Source: DATKHR01 sp036557365
GTDB taxonomy: Bacteria > Acidobacteriota > Vicinamibacteria > Vicinamibacterales > CAVVIG01
Length of the DNA stretch: 64,000 bases
Assembly: GCA_036557365.1 (NCBI GenBank)
Contig: DATBHR010000092.1
Coordinates: 186,001-250,000, forward strand
Direction of reading: 5' to 3'
Part shown: one piece after another, positions 1 through 8,437 of the stretch
How positions within the stretch are numbered: position 1 is the first letter of the stretch
Layout of the letters: every line of letters starts with the position of its first letter
Position numbers and translations under genes: made by a program
The notes under the pieces: generated by a model
Databases searched by the model: none
What the model was told of the DNA's origin: nothing
What the model saw: only the letters and a program-made list of their open reading frames with translations

Positions 1-450
1 AAGTCGGCGCCGATGCTCGGCGTCGGCTACGGACAGTTCGAGGATCACCACAACCTCACCGCGCATAACTCGCTCGTGCTGTGCTTCGCCGAGACCGGCC
101 TGCTCGGCTGCTTCTTCTGGGTTGCGATCATCGTCGTGACGATGATCGAGCTGCAACAGGTGAAGAGTCTGCCGGGTGATGACGGCTTCGACGACACGGC
201 GAAACGATGGGCTGAAGGGCTCGAGCTGTCGCTCGTCGGTCTGCTGACGGCGGCATTCTTTCTCTCGCGAACGTTTGTGCCGACGCTGTATCTGGTGGTG
301 GGTCTCGCCGCCGCGCTGGCGGCCATTGTTCGTGCGGCCGACCGACCGCTTCCGTTGCCCGCGCTGCCCACGCTCGGCCTCGTCGTGCTCGCGTCAGAAG
401 CTGGTGGAATCGCCTTCGTCTACGCGATCGTCAAACTGCATCTCGCGTGA
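1..450 (+). CDS. O-antigen ligase-like membrane protein, 3' end only
   Basis: The reading frame is open from base 1, so the gene is cut by the window edge and only about 149 C-terminal residues are seen. The visible part begins with the motif GVGYGQF followed by TAHNSLVLCFAETGLLG, which is the pattern found around the large periplasmic loop and its histidine in the Wzy/WaaL (O-antigen ligase/polymerase) superfamily. At least two hydrophobic helices follow, near residues 36-47 and 75-105, and the C-terminus is hydrophobic. The neighbouring polysaccharide genes (glycosyltransferase, sugar oxidoreductase/epimerase, acyltransferase) fit a role in joining or polymerising surface glycan at the inner membrane. 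The acceptor and substrate cannot be told. It overlaps the convergent next gene by 20 bases. Confidence 0.7.
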   Translation, partial: KSAPMLGVGYGQFEDHHNLTAHNSLVLCFAETGLLGCFFWVAIIVVTMIELQQVKSLPGDDGFDDTAKRWAEGLELSLVGLLTAAFFLSRTFVPTLYLVVGLAAALAAIVRAADRPLPLPALPTLGLVVLASEAGGIAFVYAIVKLHLA

Positions 451-2512
451 GAGCGCCGATTGAAACGCCGCGGTCCGCGTCGGGATCCGTGCGCGTGAGT
501 GGCTGCGGCTGCCACCCGAGATCGCGCTGTGCCGCCGAGCAGTCGAACCTCAGAGCATTGATCGATCGCACGCGGTAGCGGGACAGCGGCAGGCCGCGTC
601 CGACCGCCGCGGCTGCGAGATCGAGCAGCGCTCCCGCCGCGAGGAGCGCGGTCCGGGGCACGTAGCTCACGCGCAAGCCGGCCAGGCGCTCACGGCAACG
701 ATCGATGTAGTCGCGCTGCACGACAGGCATCGGATCGACGAGGTGAAAAACAGCGCCGCAGATTCCCGGTCGCCTCGCCGACGCGACCAGGCCATTCACC
801 ACATCGTCAACGTGCACAAGCGGAAGCGTCAGTCGTCCGGATCCGACAACAAGCCATCTGCGGCCGACTGCGATCGTTCCGTACGGTATGGCCGACTCGT
901 ACCCGCGGCCGACGATCTGGCCAGGCCTCACGATGACCGCGGCGAGCCCGTGCGTTCGAACGGCGTCGCTGACGATGCGCTCTGCGAGCAGCTTGGCGCG
1001 TGTGTACGATCCGCGCCGCTCCGGATGCGGCTCGAGCGGCGCGCTCTCGTCCACGGCCGCTCCCGCGATCAGGCTCGCATAGTCGAGAACGGTCACCGAG
1101 CTGACGTGAACGAGCCGTTCAACTCGGTGTGCCAGGCACGATCGCACGATGTTCGCGGTTCCGCGCACCGTGCCTCCCTCGAACTCAGGCCAGCCACCAC
1201 CGCGCATCGCCGCGCCCACGTGATAGACCCTACGGACGCCGGCGACCGCGCGTTCGACGGCGACCGGATCGCCGAGGTCTCCGTACACGACCTGCACCCC
1301 GGACATCTGCTCCAACGAAGGCGCGCGCCGGCGCACCAGGACTCGGACCGATTCGCCATCGGCGATGAGACGGTCGAGCAGCGCGCGACCGAGAAGTCCA
1401 GAGGCGCCCGTGACCAGAACGGGCCGTGGCGCGAGCGGTTCGTCGAGATGAAGCGCCACGTCGCGATCGTTCGCCGCTTTTCGACAGAACGGCGCGAGCC
1501 ACGCGATCGCATGCCGGCCGGCTCCCGCCGAGATCGGCGGCGGACTGCCCTGAGCGAGCGCGTCATGGAAAGCGACGACGCCCGCATGGATGCCCGGCGA
1601 CGGTCGCAGCGAGCCGCTGGCAAGACGGACGATGGTTCGCGGCACGCGCCACAGCGTCTGTGCCGCTCCGGCCAGTGCGTTCACGCCCGCGGCGATCGGC
1701 TTCGGGCCGGGCAGCGCTCGACGGAGCGAGCACGTCTGCAGAAAGCAGTCGATGTGCAAATCGCCGCGTGTGCCATGCACGAAGATCTCGTTCCGGATAG
1801 GCCTGGCGGACCACGACAAGTAGAAGGATCCGAGACCGTTCGCGCATGCAATACGTCCGTGCCATTCGTCGAAGAAGACGTTCGGATCGATGCCAGTCGA
1901 TCGGTACTGCACGTCGACAGAATTGACGGTGCCGAGAAACGCTTCCATCATCGACAACGCGTGGACGCCCATGTCCAGCAGCGGATAGCCGCCGTCTCGA
2001 AATGGCGGCGGCAGCGGACCGCCGGCATACGGCGGATAGTCGGAGGAGCGATGGAAGTCCACGGACAGCACGTCTCCGCAGGCGCCGCCGCGAACGAGCT
2101 CGAGCGCGCGGACGACAACGGGATCGTGCACCGCGGAATGATTGACGGACAGCGTTCGACCGGCACGCACGGCCGCCGCGATCATCCGATCGCATTCATC
2201 GACCGTTGGCGCCATCGGTTTCTCGACGAGAACGTCGCAACCCATGTCGAGTGCTTCGATGGCGATCGCCGCATGCGATGACGGCGGCGTCAGGACGTGA
2301 ACGACATCCGGACGCACGGCCTTCATCTCGGACAGGCTTCTGAACACAGCCGGAATCGCGAAGCGTTCGGCGATCGTTCGCGCACGATCGATGGAGGGGT
2401 CGGCGACTCCGATAATCCGGACATGCGGAAGGGTCTGCAGCGCGCGAGCGTGATACGCGCTGACGTAGCCCGCACCGACGAGCGCGACGCGGATCTCACG
2501 CGCTGCGCGCAT
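431..2512 (-). CDS. Fusion protein: Gfo/Idh/MocA oxidoreductase + NAD-dependent epimerase/dehydratase
   Basis: The protein is 693 residues. Residues 1-340 look like a Gfo/Idh/MocA dehydrogenase: a Rossmann start VALVGAGYVSAYHARAL and the family signature VEKPMAPTVDECD. From about residue 365 a second, complete Rossmann domain begins (PVLVTGASGLLGRALLDRL), followed by an extended SDR/epimerase fold with YTRAKLLAE as the catalytic Tyr-x-x-x-Lys. Each half normally is a separate protein of 320-350 residues. The ATG at 2512 was chosen because a good Shine-Dalgarno (AAGGAG) lies before it and it overlaps the upstream glycosyltransferase stop by 17 bases. The locus suggests two successive steps on one nucleotide sugar, which is inference. 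Confidence 0.85.
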   Translation of the reverse strand: MRAAREIRVALVGAGYVSAYHARALQTLPHVRIIGVADPSIDRARTIAERFAIPAVFRSLSEMKAVRPDVVHVLTPPSSHAAIAIEALDMGCDVLVEKPMAPTVDECDRMIAAAVRAGRTLSVNHSAVHDPVVVRALELVRGGACGDVLSVDFHRSSDYPPYAGGPLPPPFRDGGYPLLDMGVHALSMMEAFLGTVNSVDVQYRSTGIDPNVFFDEWHGRIACANGLGSFYLSWSARPIRNEIFVHGTRGDLHIDCFLQTCSLRRALPGPKPIAAGVNALAGAAQTLWRVPRTIVRLASGSLRPSPGIHAGVVAFHDALAQGSPPPISAGAGRHAIAWLAPFCRKAANDRDVALHLDEPLAPRPVLVTGASGLLGRALLDRLIADGESVRVLVRRRAPSLEQMSGVQVVYGDLGDPVAVERAVAGVRRVYHVGAAMRGGGWPEFEGGTVRGTANIVRSCLAHRVERLVHVSSVTVLDYASLIAGAAVDESAPLEPHPERRGSYTRAKLLAERIVSDAVRTHGLAAVIVRPGQIVGRGYESAIPYGTIAVGRRWLVVGSGRLTLPLVHVDDVVNGLVASARRPGICGAVFHLVDPMPVVQRDYIDRCRERLAGLRVSYVPRTALLAAGALLDLAAAAVGRGLPLSRYRVRSINALRFDCSAAQRDLGWQPQPLTRTDPDADRGVSIGALTRDAV

Positions 2513-3692
2513 ATCGAACAGACTCCTTCTCCGCGATCTTGCGTTCGACGATCGCGACGACGTCGGCGACACGGGCATCCCAGGTCATCGTGGACGTCGC
2601 GGCGATGCGGCGCGCGCGCTGCTCGTCGGTGTCTTCGAGGAGCGCGCGCTCGATTTGTGCGACGAACACGTCCGGTCCCTGCGCGAGGTGCACCAATCCT
2701 GCGAATGGCTCGATTTCCGGCGCGGGCACCGCGACGATGGGCGTGCCGGTCGCAAGGTACTCGCGAAGCTTCAGCGGCGCCGCGTGAACGACTTGACGCG
2801 TGAGCCGGTACGGAATGATCGCGACGTCGAACGCTTTCGCCCATGCCGGCAGGGTTCGGTAAGGCTGTGCGCCGGTGAACACGACATTCGGCAGCGCCTC
2901 GAGCTGCCGGACGTCGACGGCCACGTGGCCGATCATCAGGAACGTCCACGCTGGCCGGCGCCTCGCGATTTCGGCAATCAGATCGAGATCGATCCACGCT
3001 TCGATGGATCCGTAGAAGCCGACGATCGGACGGCGTAGATCGCGTGCGACCGGAGGAATCGGCAGCGACGGGTTCGCCGCGGTCCTGAACAGTGCGACGT
3101 CAACGCCGTGCGGCGCCAGCGCGGCGTCCGGCTGCACGCGCTGCTTCGCCCGCAACACCAGAGACGAAGCGGCGAAGACCTGATCGGCCTCGGCGGTGAG
3201 GTGCGCGTCGAGGTCGGCAATGGCACGCGCATCAACGTCGGGCAGCGCGGCGTAGTCGTCGATGCAGTAATAAACGACGGCGGTTTCACCGAATGCGCGG
3301 GCCAGGAGGCTTGGATGCGGCACGGCGAACCACGAGACCGTCTTTGCGAAACCGAGCGCCGTCAAAGCTCGCGCGACGAGCAGCCGTCCGACAGCCGCGT
3401 TGATGTGTCGGACCATCGGCAGCGTGCGGAACGGAATCTGCGGCACGCTCATCTGCCACAGGCGTTCGCCGACGCGGCGCGGCGGGCGAACAGCGGCGGC
3501 GAGCTTTCGACCGAGCTTGCGCACGTCACGGCCGGTCGCCTTTGGCGCACGCAGTCCCGGGACGTCCACGTAGAGCACTCGACTGCGGCGGGCGAGCCGT
3601 TCGGCGACGTGATGGCTGCTCGTCCGATTCTCAGCGAACCAGTCGTTGCCGAAGTAGAGGATGTCGAATCGATCGAGCGAGATCGACGGCAC
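2496..3692 (-). CDS. Glycosyltransferase, GT4-like (TuaH type)
   Basis: The protein has 398 residues from a GTG at 3692, which follows a purine-rich Shine-Dalgarno (GGAAGG) and lies one base after the stop of the small gene upstream. An N-terminal region of the form FDILYFGNDWFAENRTSSHH and the C-terminal Rossmann block with IVGFYGSIEAWIDLDL, VAIIPYRLTRQVVHAAPLK and LREYLATGTPIVAV match family-4-like retaining glycosyltransferases, especially the TuaH-like group that transfers sugars in cell-wall polysaccharide synthesis. The E-x7-E type pattern is only partly visible (ending in GTPIVA). It is cytoplasmic or peripheral to the membrane. The donor sugar is unknown. It is co-transcribed with the fusion oxidoreductase downstream. 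Confidence 0.85.
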   Translation of the reverse strand: MPSISLDRFDILYFGNDWFAENRTSSHHVAERLARRSRVLYVDVPGLRAPKATGRDVRKLGRKLAAAVRPPRRVGERLWQMSVPQIPFRTLPMVRHINAAVGRLLVARALTALGFAKTVSWFAVPHPSLLARAFGETAVVYYCIDDYAALPDVDARAIADLDAHLTAEADQVFAASSLVLRAKQRVQPDAALAPHGVDVALFRTAANPSLPIPPVARDLRRPIVGFYGSIEAWIDLDLIAEIARRRPAWTFLMIGHVAVDVRQLEALPNVVFTGAQPYRTLPAWAKAFDVAIIPYRLTRQVVHAAPLKLREYLATGTPIVAVPAPEIEPFAGLVHLAQGPDVFVAQIERALLEDTDEQRARRIAATSTMTWDARVADVVAIVERKIAEKESVRYARSA

Positions 3693-3693
3693 G

Positions 3694-3909
3694 CTACGCC
3701 TTCCGCTTCCCAAGCCGCACGCCCGCGTAGCTGAGTGCCGCGCCGAAGACGGCCATCTGGGTCGTCTCGGACCAACCGGTGCCGTGATCGGCCGCAGGTT
3801 CGCTGACGCGTTCAAACGCGACGGCGGCTGATGGCGCGCTCGAACGCGACGCGCCCAGCAGCGCGGCGACGCACATCAGACACAAGAGGAGAGCGCGAGA
3901 CTTGATCAT
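3694..3909 (-). CDS. Small exported protein with C-terminal transmembrane segment and basic tail
   Basis: The 71-residue protein starts at an ATG (MIKSRALLLC) and shows three parts. A signal peptide covers residues 1-20 (LLLCLMCVAALLGAS), a short polar spacer follows (about residues 21-45), and then a single hydrophobic helix (MAVFGAALSYAGVRL) ends in the basic tail GKRKA. I do not recognise a family. The layout resembles sortase/exosortase substrates, but no PEP-like motif precedes the helix, so it may be just a small membrane protein. It lies immediately before and is probably co-transcribed with the glycosyltransferase. Confidence 0.55.
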   Translation of the reverse strand: MIKSRALLLCLMCVAALLGASRSSAPSAAVAFERVSEPAADHGTGWSETTQMAVFGAALSYAGVRLGKRKA

Positions 3910-4012
3910 CGGAAACCCGTCGGCGAACGCGCGCCTTCTCATCCAGAGGAACTTTTGGCGAAAAGACTTCGAGGGCTTCAGCCGAGACGACGGAAATTAC
4001 CGACGCGGTCCT

Positions 4013-4873
4013 ATGTACGAGCACGACGTGATGGAGCGCGTTCTTCGAGACGAGGCAGAGTTCGCAGACCGCGACTACCGGCCGTGGCTCGATCAGCTCG
4101 AGATCAATCCGCGGATATTCCGGCGTTATCAGTTGCCGGCGAAACTCTGGGACTGGCGGCAGCGTTCGGCGATGCTGCTCGGCGACGTCGCCGGAAAAGA
4201 TCTCCTCGACTTCGGCTGCGGGATGGGCGAGGAGTCCGTCTACTTCGCGAAGCTCGGCGCCAGAGTCACCGCGATCGACATCTCCGAAGTCGGCGTCGCG
4301 TCCGTCCGTCGTCGCGCCGCCTTTCATCGCCTCGACATCTGCGCCTGCCGGATGCGCGTCGATCCGACGAACTTTCCTGATGCGACCTTCGATCGGATTC
4401 ACGGCCTTGGCATCCTGCACCACGTCGGAATCCATCAGGGTCTCCACGAGGCCGCACGCCTGCTCAGACCCGACGGAATCGCCGTGTTTCTCGAGCCGGT
4501 TGGAGACAGTCCGACGGTTGAAGCGGCGAAAGCGTGGCTGATGCGGCATCGGCGCTTCCTGCCCGACTTCGATCGTGTCACGGATCACGAGCGTAACCTC
4601 ACGTGGACAGAAATCGAAGCGGCGCTCGCACCGTTTCCGGATTCGATCGCGGACCCGTATCACCTGCTGTATCGACTGAAGCGATTCCTGCCGTTCCCTA
4701 CCCTCGACGTGGTCCGGCGTTTCGATCGAGCGTTACTGTCCCTCGCTCCGCGCCTTCGACACTACGCGGGCGCCGTCGTCATCGCGGTTCGTGCGCCGGC
4801 CGCTTCCGATGCCGACGATGCAGGCAGCCGCCGTCGAAGCGCTGTCATGAGCGGCTTCTCGAACCAGATGTGA
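4013..4873 (+). CDS. Class I SAM-dependent methyltransferase
   Basis: The 286-residue protein carries the SAM-binding motif I LLDFGCGMGEESVYFAKLG, motif II VTAIDIS, and the post-II pattern FDRIHGLGILHHVG with two histidines, so it is a class I (Rossmann) methyltransferase of the Methyltransf_11/25 type. The substrate is not visible; the locus suggests a sugar or lipid intermediate. The ATG at 4013 avoids overlapping the divergent small gene, but the frame is open back to a TTG at 3902 with AGGAG upstream, which would add 37 residues. The 3' end overlaps the convergent acyltransferase by 112 bases. Confidence 0.8.
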   Translation: MYEHDVMERVLRDEAEFADRDYRPWLDQLEINPRIFRRYQLPAKLWDWRQRSAMLLGDVAGKDLLDFGCGMGEESVYFAKLGARVTAIDISEVGVASVRRRAAFHRLDICACRMRVDPTNFPDATFDRIHGLGILHHVGIHQGLHEAARLLRPDGIAVFLEPVGDSPTVEAAKAWLMRHRRFLPDFDRVTDHERNLTWTEIEAALAPFPDSIADPYHLLYRLKRFLPFPTLDVVRRFDRALLSLAPRLRHYAGAVVIAVRAPAASDADDAGSRRRSAVMSGFSNQM

Positions 4874-5841
4874 ATAGCGACTGCCACCGCGGCGGCAATC
4901 GCCATCAGCGCGACTACGAGCGCGCTTGCCGTCATCGATGACAGATGGTCGTGATGTGGCAGCACTGCCCGCAGGATGCCGTAGAGGACGTACGGATGAA
5001 TCAGGTACAAGACGTACGACGATTCGCCGACGAGGAACACAACGCCTGACGTGACGCGGACGCCGTAGACTCGTTCGAGCAGCAGCGCCGACAGGACGAG
5101 TGCAAGCGCGGGCACGCCGGCAGCGACGATGCGCGGAAGGCCGAATGCGCCGTGGGCCTCTTCGATGGCGATCGAGAGCGCTGCGAGGATTGCTGCAATC
5201 CAGAGCGCCGCGCGGATGCCCGGGCGATGCGCAAACCAGTCGAGGTGACGCTCAGCTGACGCGAACGCATAGAACGCACATATGCCGAACACGAATTCGA
5301 GGACGATCGGCCGCCCGTAGAACGTCACGGTCGGATGCTCGATGCCAGATGCACGGATAACCAGGAAGACGATGGCAATCGCTGAGGCGCAGACGATCGG
5401 CGCCGACCGAGGCGCCATGGCAAGCGCCGCCGCGAACACCACGTAGAAGTACATCTCGTAGTTCAGCGACCACCCGAGCACGAGCGTCGGCACGATGCCC
5501 GCGTACGACGTGTCGCGCGGAATGAAGAACAGCGAGCAGAGGAGCTGTATTACGTCCGGCCGCGTGCTCCGGAGCATGTGCGGCGCGAGCACGGCCGCCG
5601 CGAACACCGCCAGCGTGGCCGTCCAGTAGAACGGTACGATGCGGACGATGCGGCGCAGCAGGAAGCGTTCAGGCGAGCCCGCGCCGACGCGCGCCATGAT
5701 GAAGCCGCTGATGACGAAGAACACGTCGACGCCGTGCGATCCGATGTTCGCCGTCAGGTTCAGCCCTGCCGGGGACGTCGCGTGAAAGTACACGACGGCC
5801 AGCGCCGCCAGCGCACGCAGCAGGTGGAGGTTCAGCAGCAT
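4762..5841 (-). CDS. Acyltransferase 3 family membrane protein
   Basis: This 359-residue multi-pass protein starts with the family pattern LLRALAALAVVYFHATS, whose histidine is the conserved catalytic candidate, followed by GVDVFFVISGFIMA and RRIVRIVPFYW. About ten hydrophobic helices follow. Acyltransferase-3 (OafA/NodX-like) proteins transfer acetyl or other acyl groups to sugars of surface polysaccharides at the inner membrane, which fits the locus. The C-terminal tail (about 35 residues, LRRRLPASSASEAAGARTA) is polar and lies over the 3' end of the convergent methyltransferase gene. Confidence 0.9.
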   Translation of the reverse strand: MLLNLHLLRALAALAVVYFHATSPAGLNLTANIGSHGVDVFFVISGFIMARVGAGSPERFLLRRIVRIVPFYWTATLAVFAAAVLAPHMLRSTRPDVIQLLCSLFFIPRDTSYAGIVPTLVLGWSLNYEMYFYVVFAAALAMAPRSAPIVCASAIAIVFLVIRASGIEHPTVTFYGRPIVLEFVFGICAFYAFASAERHLDWFAHRPGIRAALWIAAILAALSIAIEEAHGAFGLPRIVAAGVPALALVLSALLLERVYGVRVTSGVVFLVGESSYVLYLIHPYVLYGILRAVLPHHDHLSSMTASALVVALMAIAAAVAVAIHIWFEKPLMTALRRRLPASSASEAAGARTAMTTAPA

Positions 5842-5960
5842 CTCGGGATGGCGGTCGTCCGGGCCGCCATCCCATTGGGCTGAAACGGCGCTGAACCTTT
5901 CGCATGCGGATCCGTGGACTCGATCGCGACAGGCGAAACGCCTGCGCGCTCGCGGATCTG

Positions 5961-6821
5961 TTACGCGACGAGTGTGGACGGCGCCGCAGGCGCCTGCAGA
6001 ACCGTCTGGTTGACGAGACGAGCTTCGGCGTCCGGATCGTGTGACGGCAGGTAGACGATCGGTCGTTCGCCGGCGAGCGCGAGGATCCGTGAGTGCGTGC
6101 GACGCGCGATGGAGGGATCGGGGCTGACCCCGTCGACCTTTCCCGCGAGCAGCAGGCGCTCGGTGTAGCTCGTGTCGCCGGCGAGCAGGTACGACGGATC
6201 GCCGCAGACGACGACCGACACGTGGTTCGGCGTATGGCCTGGCGTCGGAACGATCAAGACGTCGCCGCGCTTCGTCAGCGGCATGGCCTCATCGAACGGA
6301 CCGAACGGTTGACGCTCGAAGTTGATGAACTCGGGCTGCCACCACTTCGGCCAGCGGTGGGGCAGGTAACCCTGCGCACGCCCGACGACCCCGCTCGCAC
6401 GCTCGAACTCCTCTCGCGCGACCCACACACGGCTTCCGGTCACGTGCATGAGCCCGCCCGCGTGATCCGTGTGCAGGTGCGTCAGCACGACGTGCCGGAC
6501 GTCGCGCGGACTGATGCCCAGCGCGCGCAGCTGCGCACCAAGCTCTTCGTCCGGATGCACCGAGAAGTGGACGGCACGGCGATAGAAGGGGTGCCACCGC
6601 GGGTGATAGCCCTGATCGTGTACACGTGACGTTTCGCCGGTGTCCACCACGATGACGCCTTCGTCGTGCTCGATCGCCCACGCATAAATCGGCAGCCAGT
6701 CGGACCATTCGGGATCGAACAGCATGTCGCTCATTCCCGCGAGTCCGCCGCGCCGCGATTCCATCTGTGGGCGTCGGACTTGCACCAGTCCGGTTCGAAT
6801 CGGGTGGATCGTCGTCATCAC
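5961..6821 (-). CDS. MBL-fold metallo-hydrolase, N-acyl-homoserine-lactonase-like
   Basis: The 286-residue protein has the metallo-beta-lactamase metal motif HLHTDH (H115, H117, D119, H120), a later histidine in PTPGHTPNHV, an aspartate in LLAGDTSYTE and a final histidine in YLPSHDPD. The spacing and the sequence DPEWSDWLPIYAWAIEH before the first sheets are typical of the AiiA/AttM-like lactonases that open homoserine lactones, though related proteins act on other lactones or esters. It starts at a GTG (or the ATG three bases later) that overlaps the stop of the TetR regulator by four bases, with GGAG upstream, so the two are translationally coupled. No signal peptide is seen. Confidence 0.85.
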   Translation of the reverse strand: MMTTIHPIRTGLVQVRRPQMESRRGGLAGMSDMLFDPEWSDWLPIYAWAIEHDEGVIVVDTGETSRVHDQGYHPRWHPFYRRAVHFSVHPDEELGAQLRALGISPRDVRHVVLTHLHTDHAGGLMHVTGSRVWVAREEFERASGVVGRAQGYLPHRWPKWWQPEFINFERQPFGPFDEAMPLTKRGDVLIVPTPGHTPNHVSVVVCGDPSYLLAGDTSYTERLLLAGKVDGVSPDPSIARRTHSRILALAGERPIVYLPSHDPDAEARLVNQTVLQAPAAPSTLVA

Positions 6822-7444
6822 GGGCGCTCCATTCGTGTCAGCAGATCGTCGAGCGCTTCTGCAAGCGTTCGCGCAGGTTGTGTGAACTCGCCGAAGTCAC
6901 GAAACCGCGCGAACTGCTGCAGCGTGCCGATCCACGCGGTCGTCAGAAGGTTGAGGTCGACGTTGCGGGCGACGCGTCCTTCAGCGCGTCCCGCCTCGAG
7001 AAGCGCGCGCACGTCGCCGACAATCGAATGGCGGCGCACGCGGTCGGGCATGTGCGGCCAGAAATGCCGCAGGAAGTCCTGGACGAACAAGACGCTGTCG
7101 GCGTCACGGTCGAGCGCGGCGAGGTACGCGTCAAGGATTGCGCGCTGCTTCGCCGCAAAGGTGTCGCGTGAGGCAATGGCCGTTTCGACCAGCCCCGCCA
7201 GCTCGAGGTAGCAGCGCTCGAACAGGTAGCGGGCGAGTTCGTCCTTGCTTCGAAAATGCTTGAACAGCGCCGGGTTGGTGAAGCCCGACGCCTTCGCGAT
7301 GTCGCGGACGCTCGTCTCGCACAATCCGTCGCGGACGAACAGCGTGAGCGCCGCCACGAGAATCCGGTGCTTGGCCGGCGCGTCATTCTCGGCGACGTAG
7401 AAGGGTCTCGGGCGAGGCTGCCGTCTGGCGGCGCGTGTCTTCAT
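6818..7444 (-). CDS. TetR/AcrR family transcriptional regulator
   Basis: The protein is 208 residues. Residues 24-75 form the helix-turn-helix domain (AKHRILVAALTLFVRDG, then VRDIAKASGFTNPALFKHF), followed by an all-helical ligand domain with no recognised pocket. It is first in an operon with the lactonase-like hydrolase. A perfect 16-bp palindrome lies 10-25 bases upstream of its ATG, where it would block the promoter, so self-repression relieved by a small ligand (perhaps the lactone or its product) is the obvious model. No clear Shine-Dalgarno is present upstream; translation from a nearly leaderless transcript is possible. Confidence 0.9.
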   Translation of the reverse strand: MKTRAARRQPRPRPFYVAENDAPAKHRILVAALTLFVRDGLCETSVRDIAKASGFTNPALFKHFRSKDELARYLFERCYLELAGLVETAIASRDTFAAKQRAILDAYLAALDRDADSVLFVQDFLRHFWPHMPDRVRRHSIVGDVRALLEAGRAEGRVARNVDLNLLTTAWIGTLQQFARFRDFGEFTQPARTLAEALDDLLTRMERP

Positions 7445-7453
7445 GCATCATAT

Positions 7454-7469
7454 GTTAGCATATGCTAAC
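7454..7469. promoter_or_regulatory. Perfect 16-bp palindrome, probable TetR operator
   Basis: GTTAGCATATGCTAAC reads the same on both strands. It sits 10-25 bases upstream of the TetR start codon, in an AT-rich patch of otherwise GC-rich DNA. Size and position are those of TetR-family self-operators. Binding by the adjacent regulator is inference. Confidence 0.75.
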
Positions 7470-7528
7470 TCACGGTGCAAGTGGTCACCGCAGACAGCCG
7501 GTGGGAAGGAAGATTGAGGTGGTTGAGG

Positions 7529-7565
7529 GAGGAGCATCCTCCGCGTGTGGCGGAGGACGCTCCTC
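7529..7565 (-). terminator. Strong hairpin after the dienelactone hydrolase gene
   Basis: Two 16-base arms (GAGGAGC..TCCTCCGC and its complement) with one A-C mismatch enclose a 5-base loop. The hairpin begins 8 bases beyond the stop codon of the hydrolase on the minus strand. No run of T follows, so it may end transcription with Rho or protect the 3' end, not act as a classical intrinsic terminator. Confidence 0.55.
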
Positions 7566-7573
7566 GAGGACGG

Positions 7574-8437
7574 TCAGGCCAGGGCTTTGCCGTACAGCGC
7601 GAGCAGCCGGCTCCACGCCTTCTCGGCTTGCGGCTCGTTGTAGACGCCGGAGTCGGGCGGGCACCAGCCGTGCGCGGCGCCCGTGTACACCTCGATTTCA
7701 GCGGGACGATTGGCTTTCGCGAACGTCTCCTTGAGGACGTCCTTCTCCGTCGGTGCGCGCTGGTCGTCGTTCGCCGCGATCGCGATCAGGAACTGCGCGC
7801 TCGTCTTCGATGCCTGGAGGTGCGGGCTGTTCGGTTGATCGGTGACGAGTCCGCCGCCGTGGAACGACGCAACCGCGCCGACGCGGCCCGGGACCGCCGC
7901 CGATGTGCGGAACGCGATCGGCCCGCCCATGCAGTAGCCCTGCGTGCCGACCTTGCGGTTCTTGGCGACCGACGCCTGCTGATCGAGCCACCCGATGAAC
8001 GCCTTCGCGTCCGTCATCTGCGTCGTCTCGTTCAGCGATCGCGCGAGCGGCATCAGTTCCTGAATCGGCGTCGCCGATCCGTTCGCCGCCGTCGGCGCCT
8101 TCTTCGTCCGGTAGAACGGGTTCACGACGAGCACCGAGTAGCCCGACTCCGAGAGCCGCTTCGCCATCTGCCGCATCGCAGGCCGCAGGCCGAAGATGTC
8201 GGGCCAGATCAGCACGCCCGGCGCCGTGCCGCTCGACGGATGCACGAAGTAGGCGTCCGCGGTTCCGTCCGGCGTCGTGATCGTCACGTCCGCGTCGCTG
8301 ACGGCGACGGCGTTGACGACGCGCGGCAGCATGAGCGCGATGCCGGCGCCGACGAGGACGCCGAACTGCCGGCGCGTCACCTGTCCGAGCGACTCGAATT
8401 GCTGCCGGTCTTCCTCAAAGTGATCCTGATCGCACAT
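7574..8437 (-). CDS. Dienelactone hydrolase family protein, Tat-type N-terminus
   Basis: The 287-residue protein has an alpha/beta-hydrolase fold with the dienelactone-hydrolase nucleophile motif GYCMGG (cysteine, near residue 166), an acid in AANDDQRAP and the histidine in AAHGWCPPD. The N-terminus carries a twin-arginine pattern (TRRQFGVLVGAGIALML), so it is probably exported or membrane-tethered via Tat. The ATG at 8437 has GGAGGG eight bases upstream. Family members cleave dienelactones or other small esters; the real substrate is unknown. It is transcribed alone, ending at a hairpin. Confidence 0.85.
   Translation of the reverse strand: MCDQDHFEEDRQQFESLGQVTRRQFGVLVGAGIALMLPRVVNAVAVSDADVTITTPDGTADAYFVHPSSGTAPGVLIWPDIFGLRPAMRQMAKRLSESGYSVLVVNPFYRTKKAPTAANGSATPIQELMPLARSLNETTQMTDAKAFIGWLDQQASVAKNRKVGTQGYCMGGPIAFRTSAAVPGRVGAVASFHGGGLVTDQPNSPHLQASKTSAQFLIAIAANDDQRAPTEKDVLKETFAKANRPAEIEVYTGAAHGWCPPDSGVYNEPQAEKAWSRLLALYGKALA

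Noticed and set aside
743..2281. 512-codon plus-strand frame over the oxidoreductase-epimerase fusion
   Set aside because: Antisense to two well-defined Rossmann domains; composition typical of chance high-GC frames.
5930..5944. CAGGCG-AAA-CGCCTG hairpin between the metallo-hydrolase and acyltransferase genes
   Set aside because: Only a 6-bp stem and no T-run; too weak to call a terminator.
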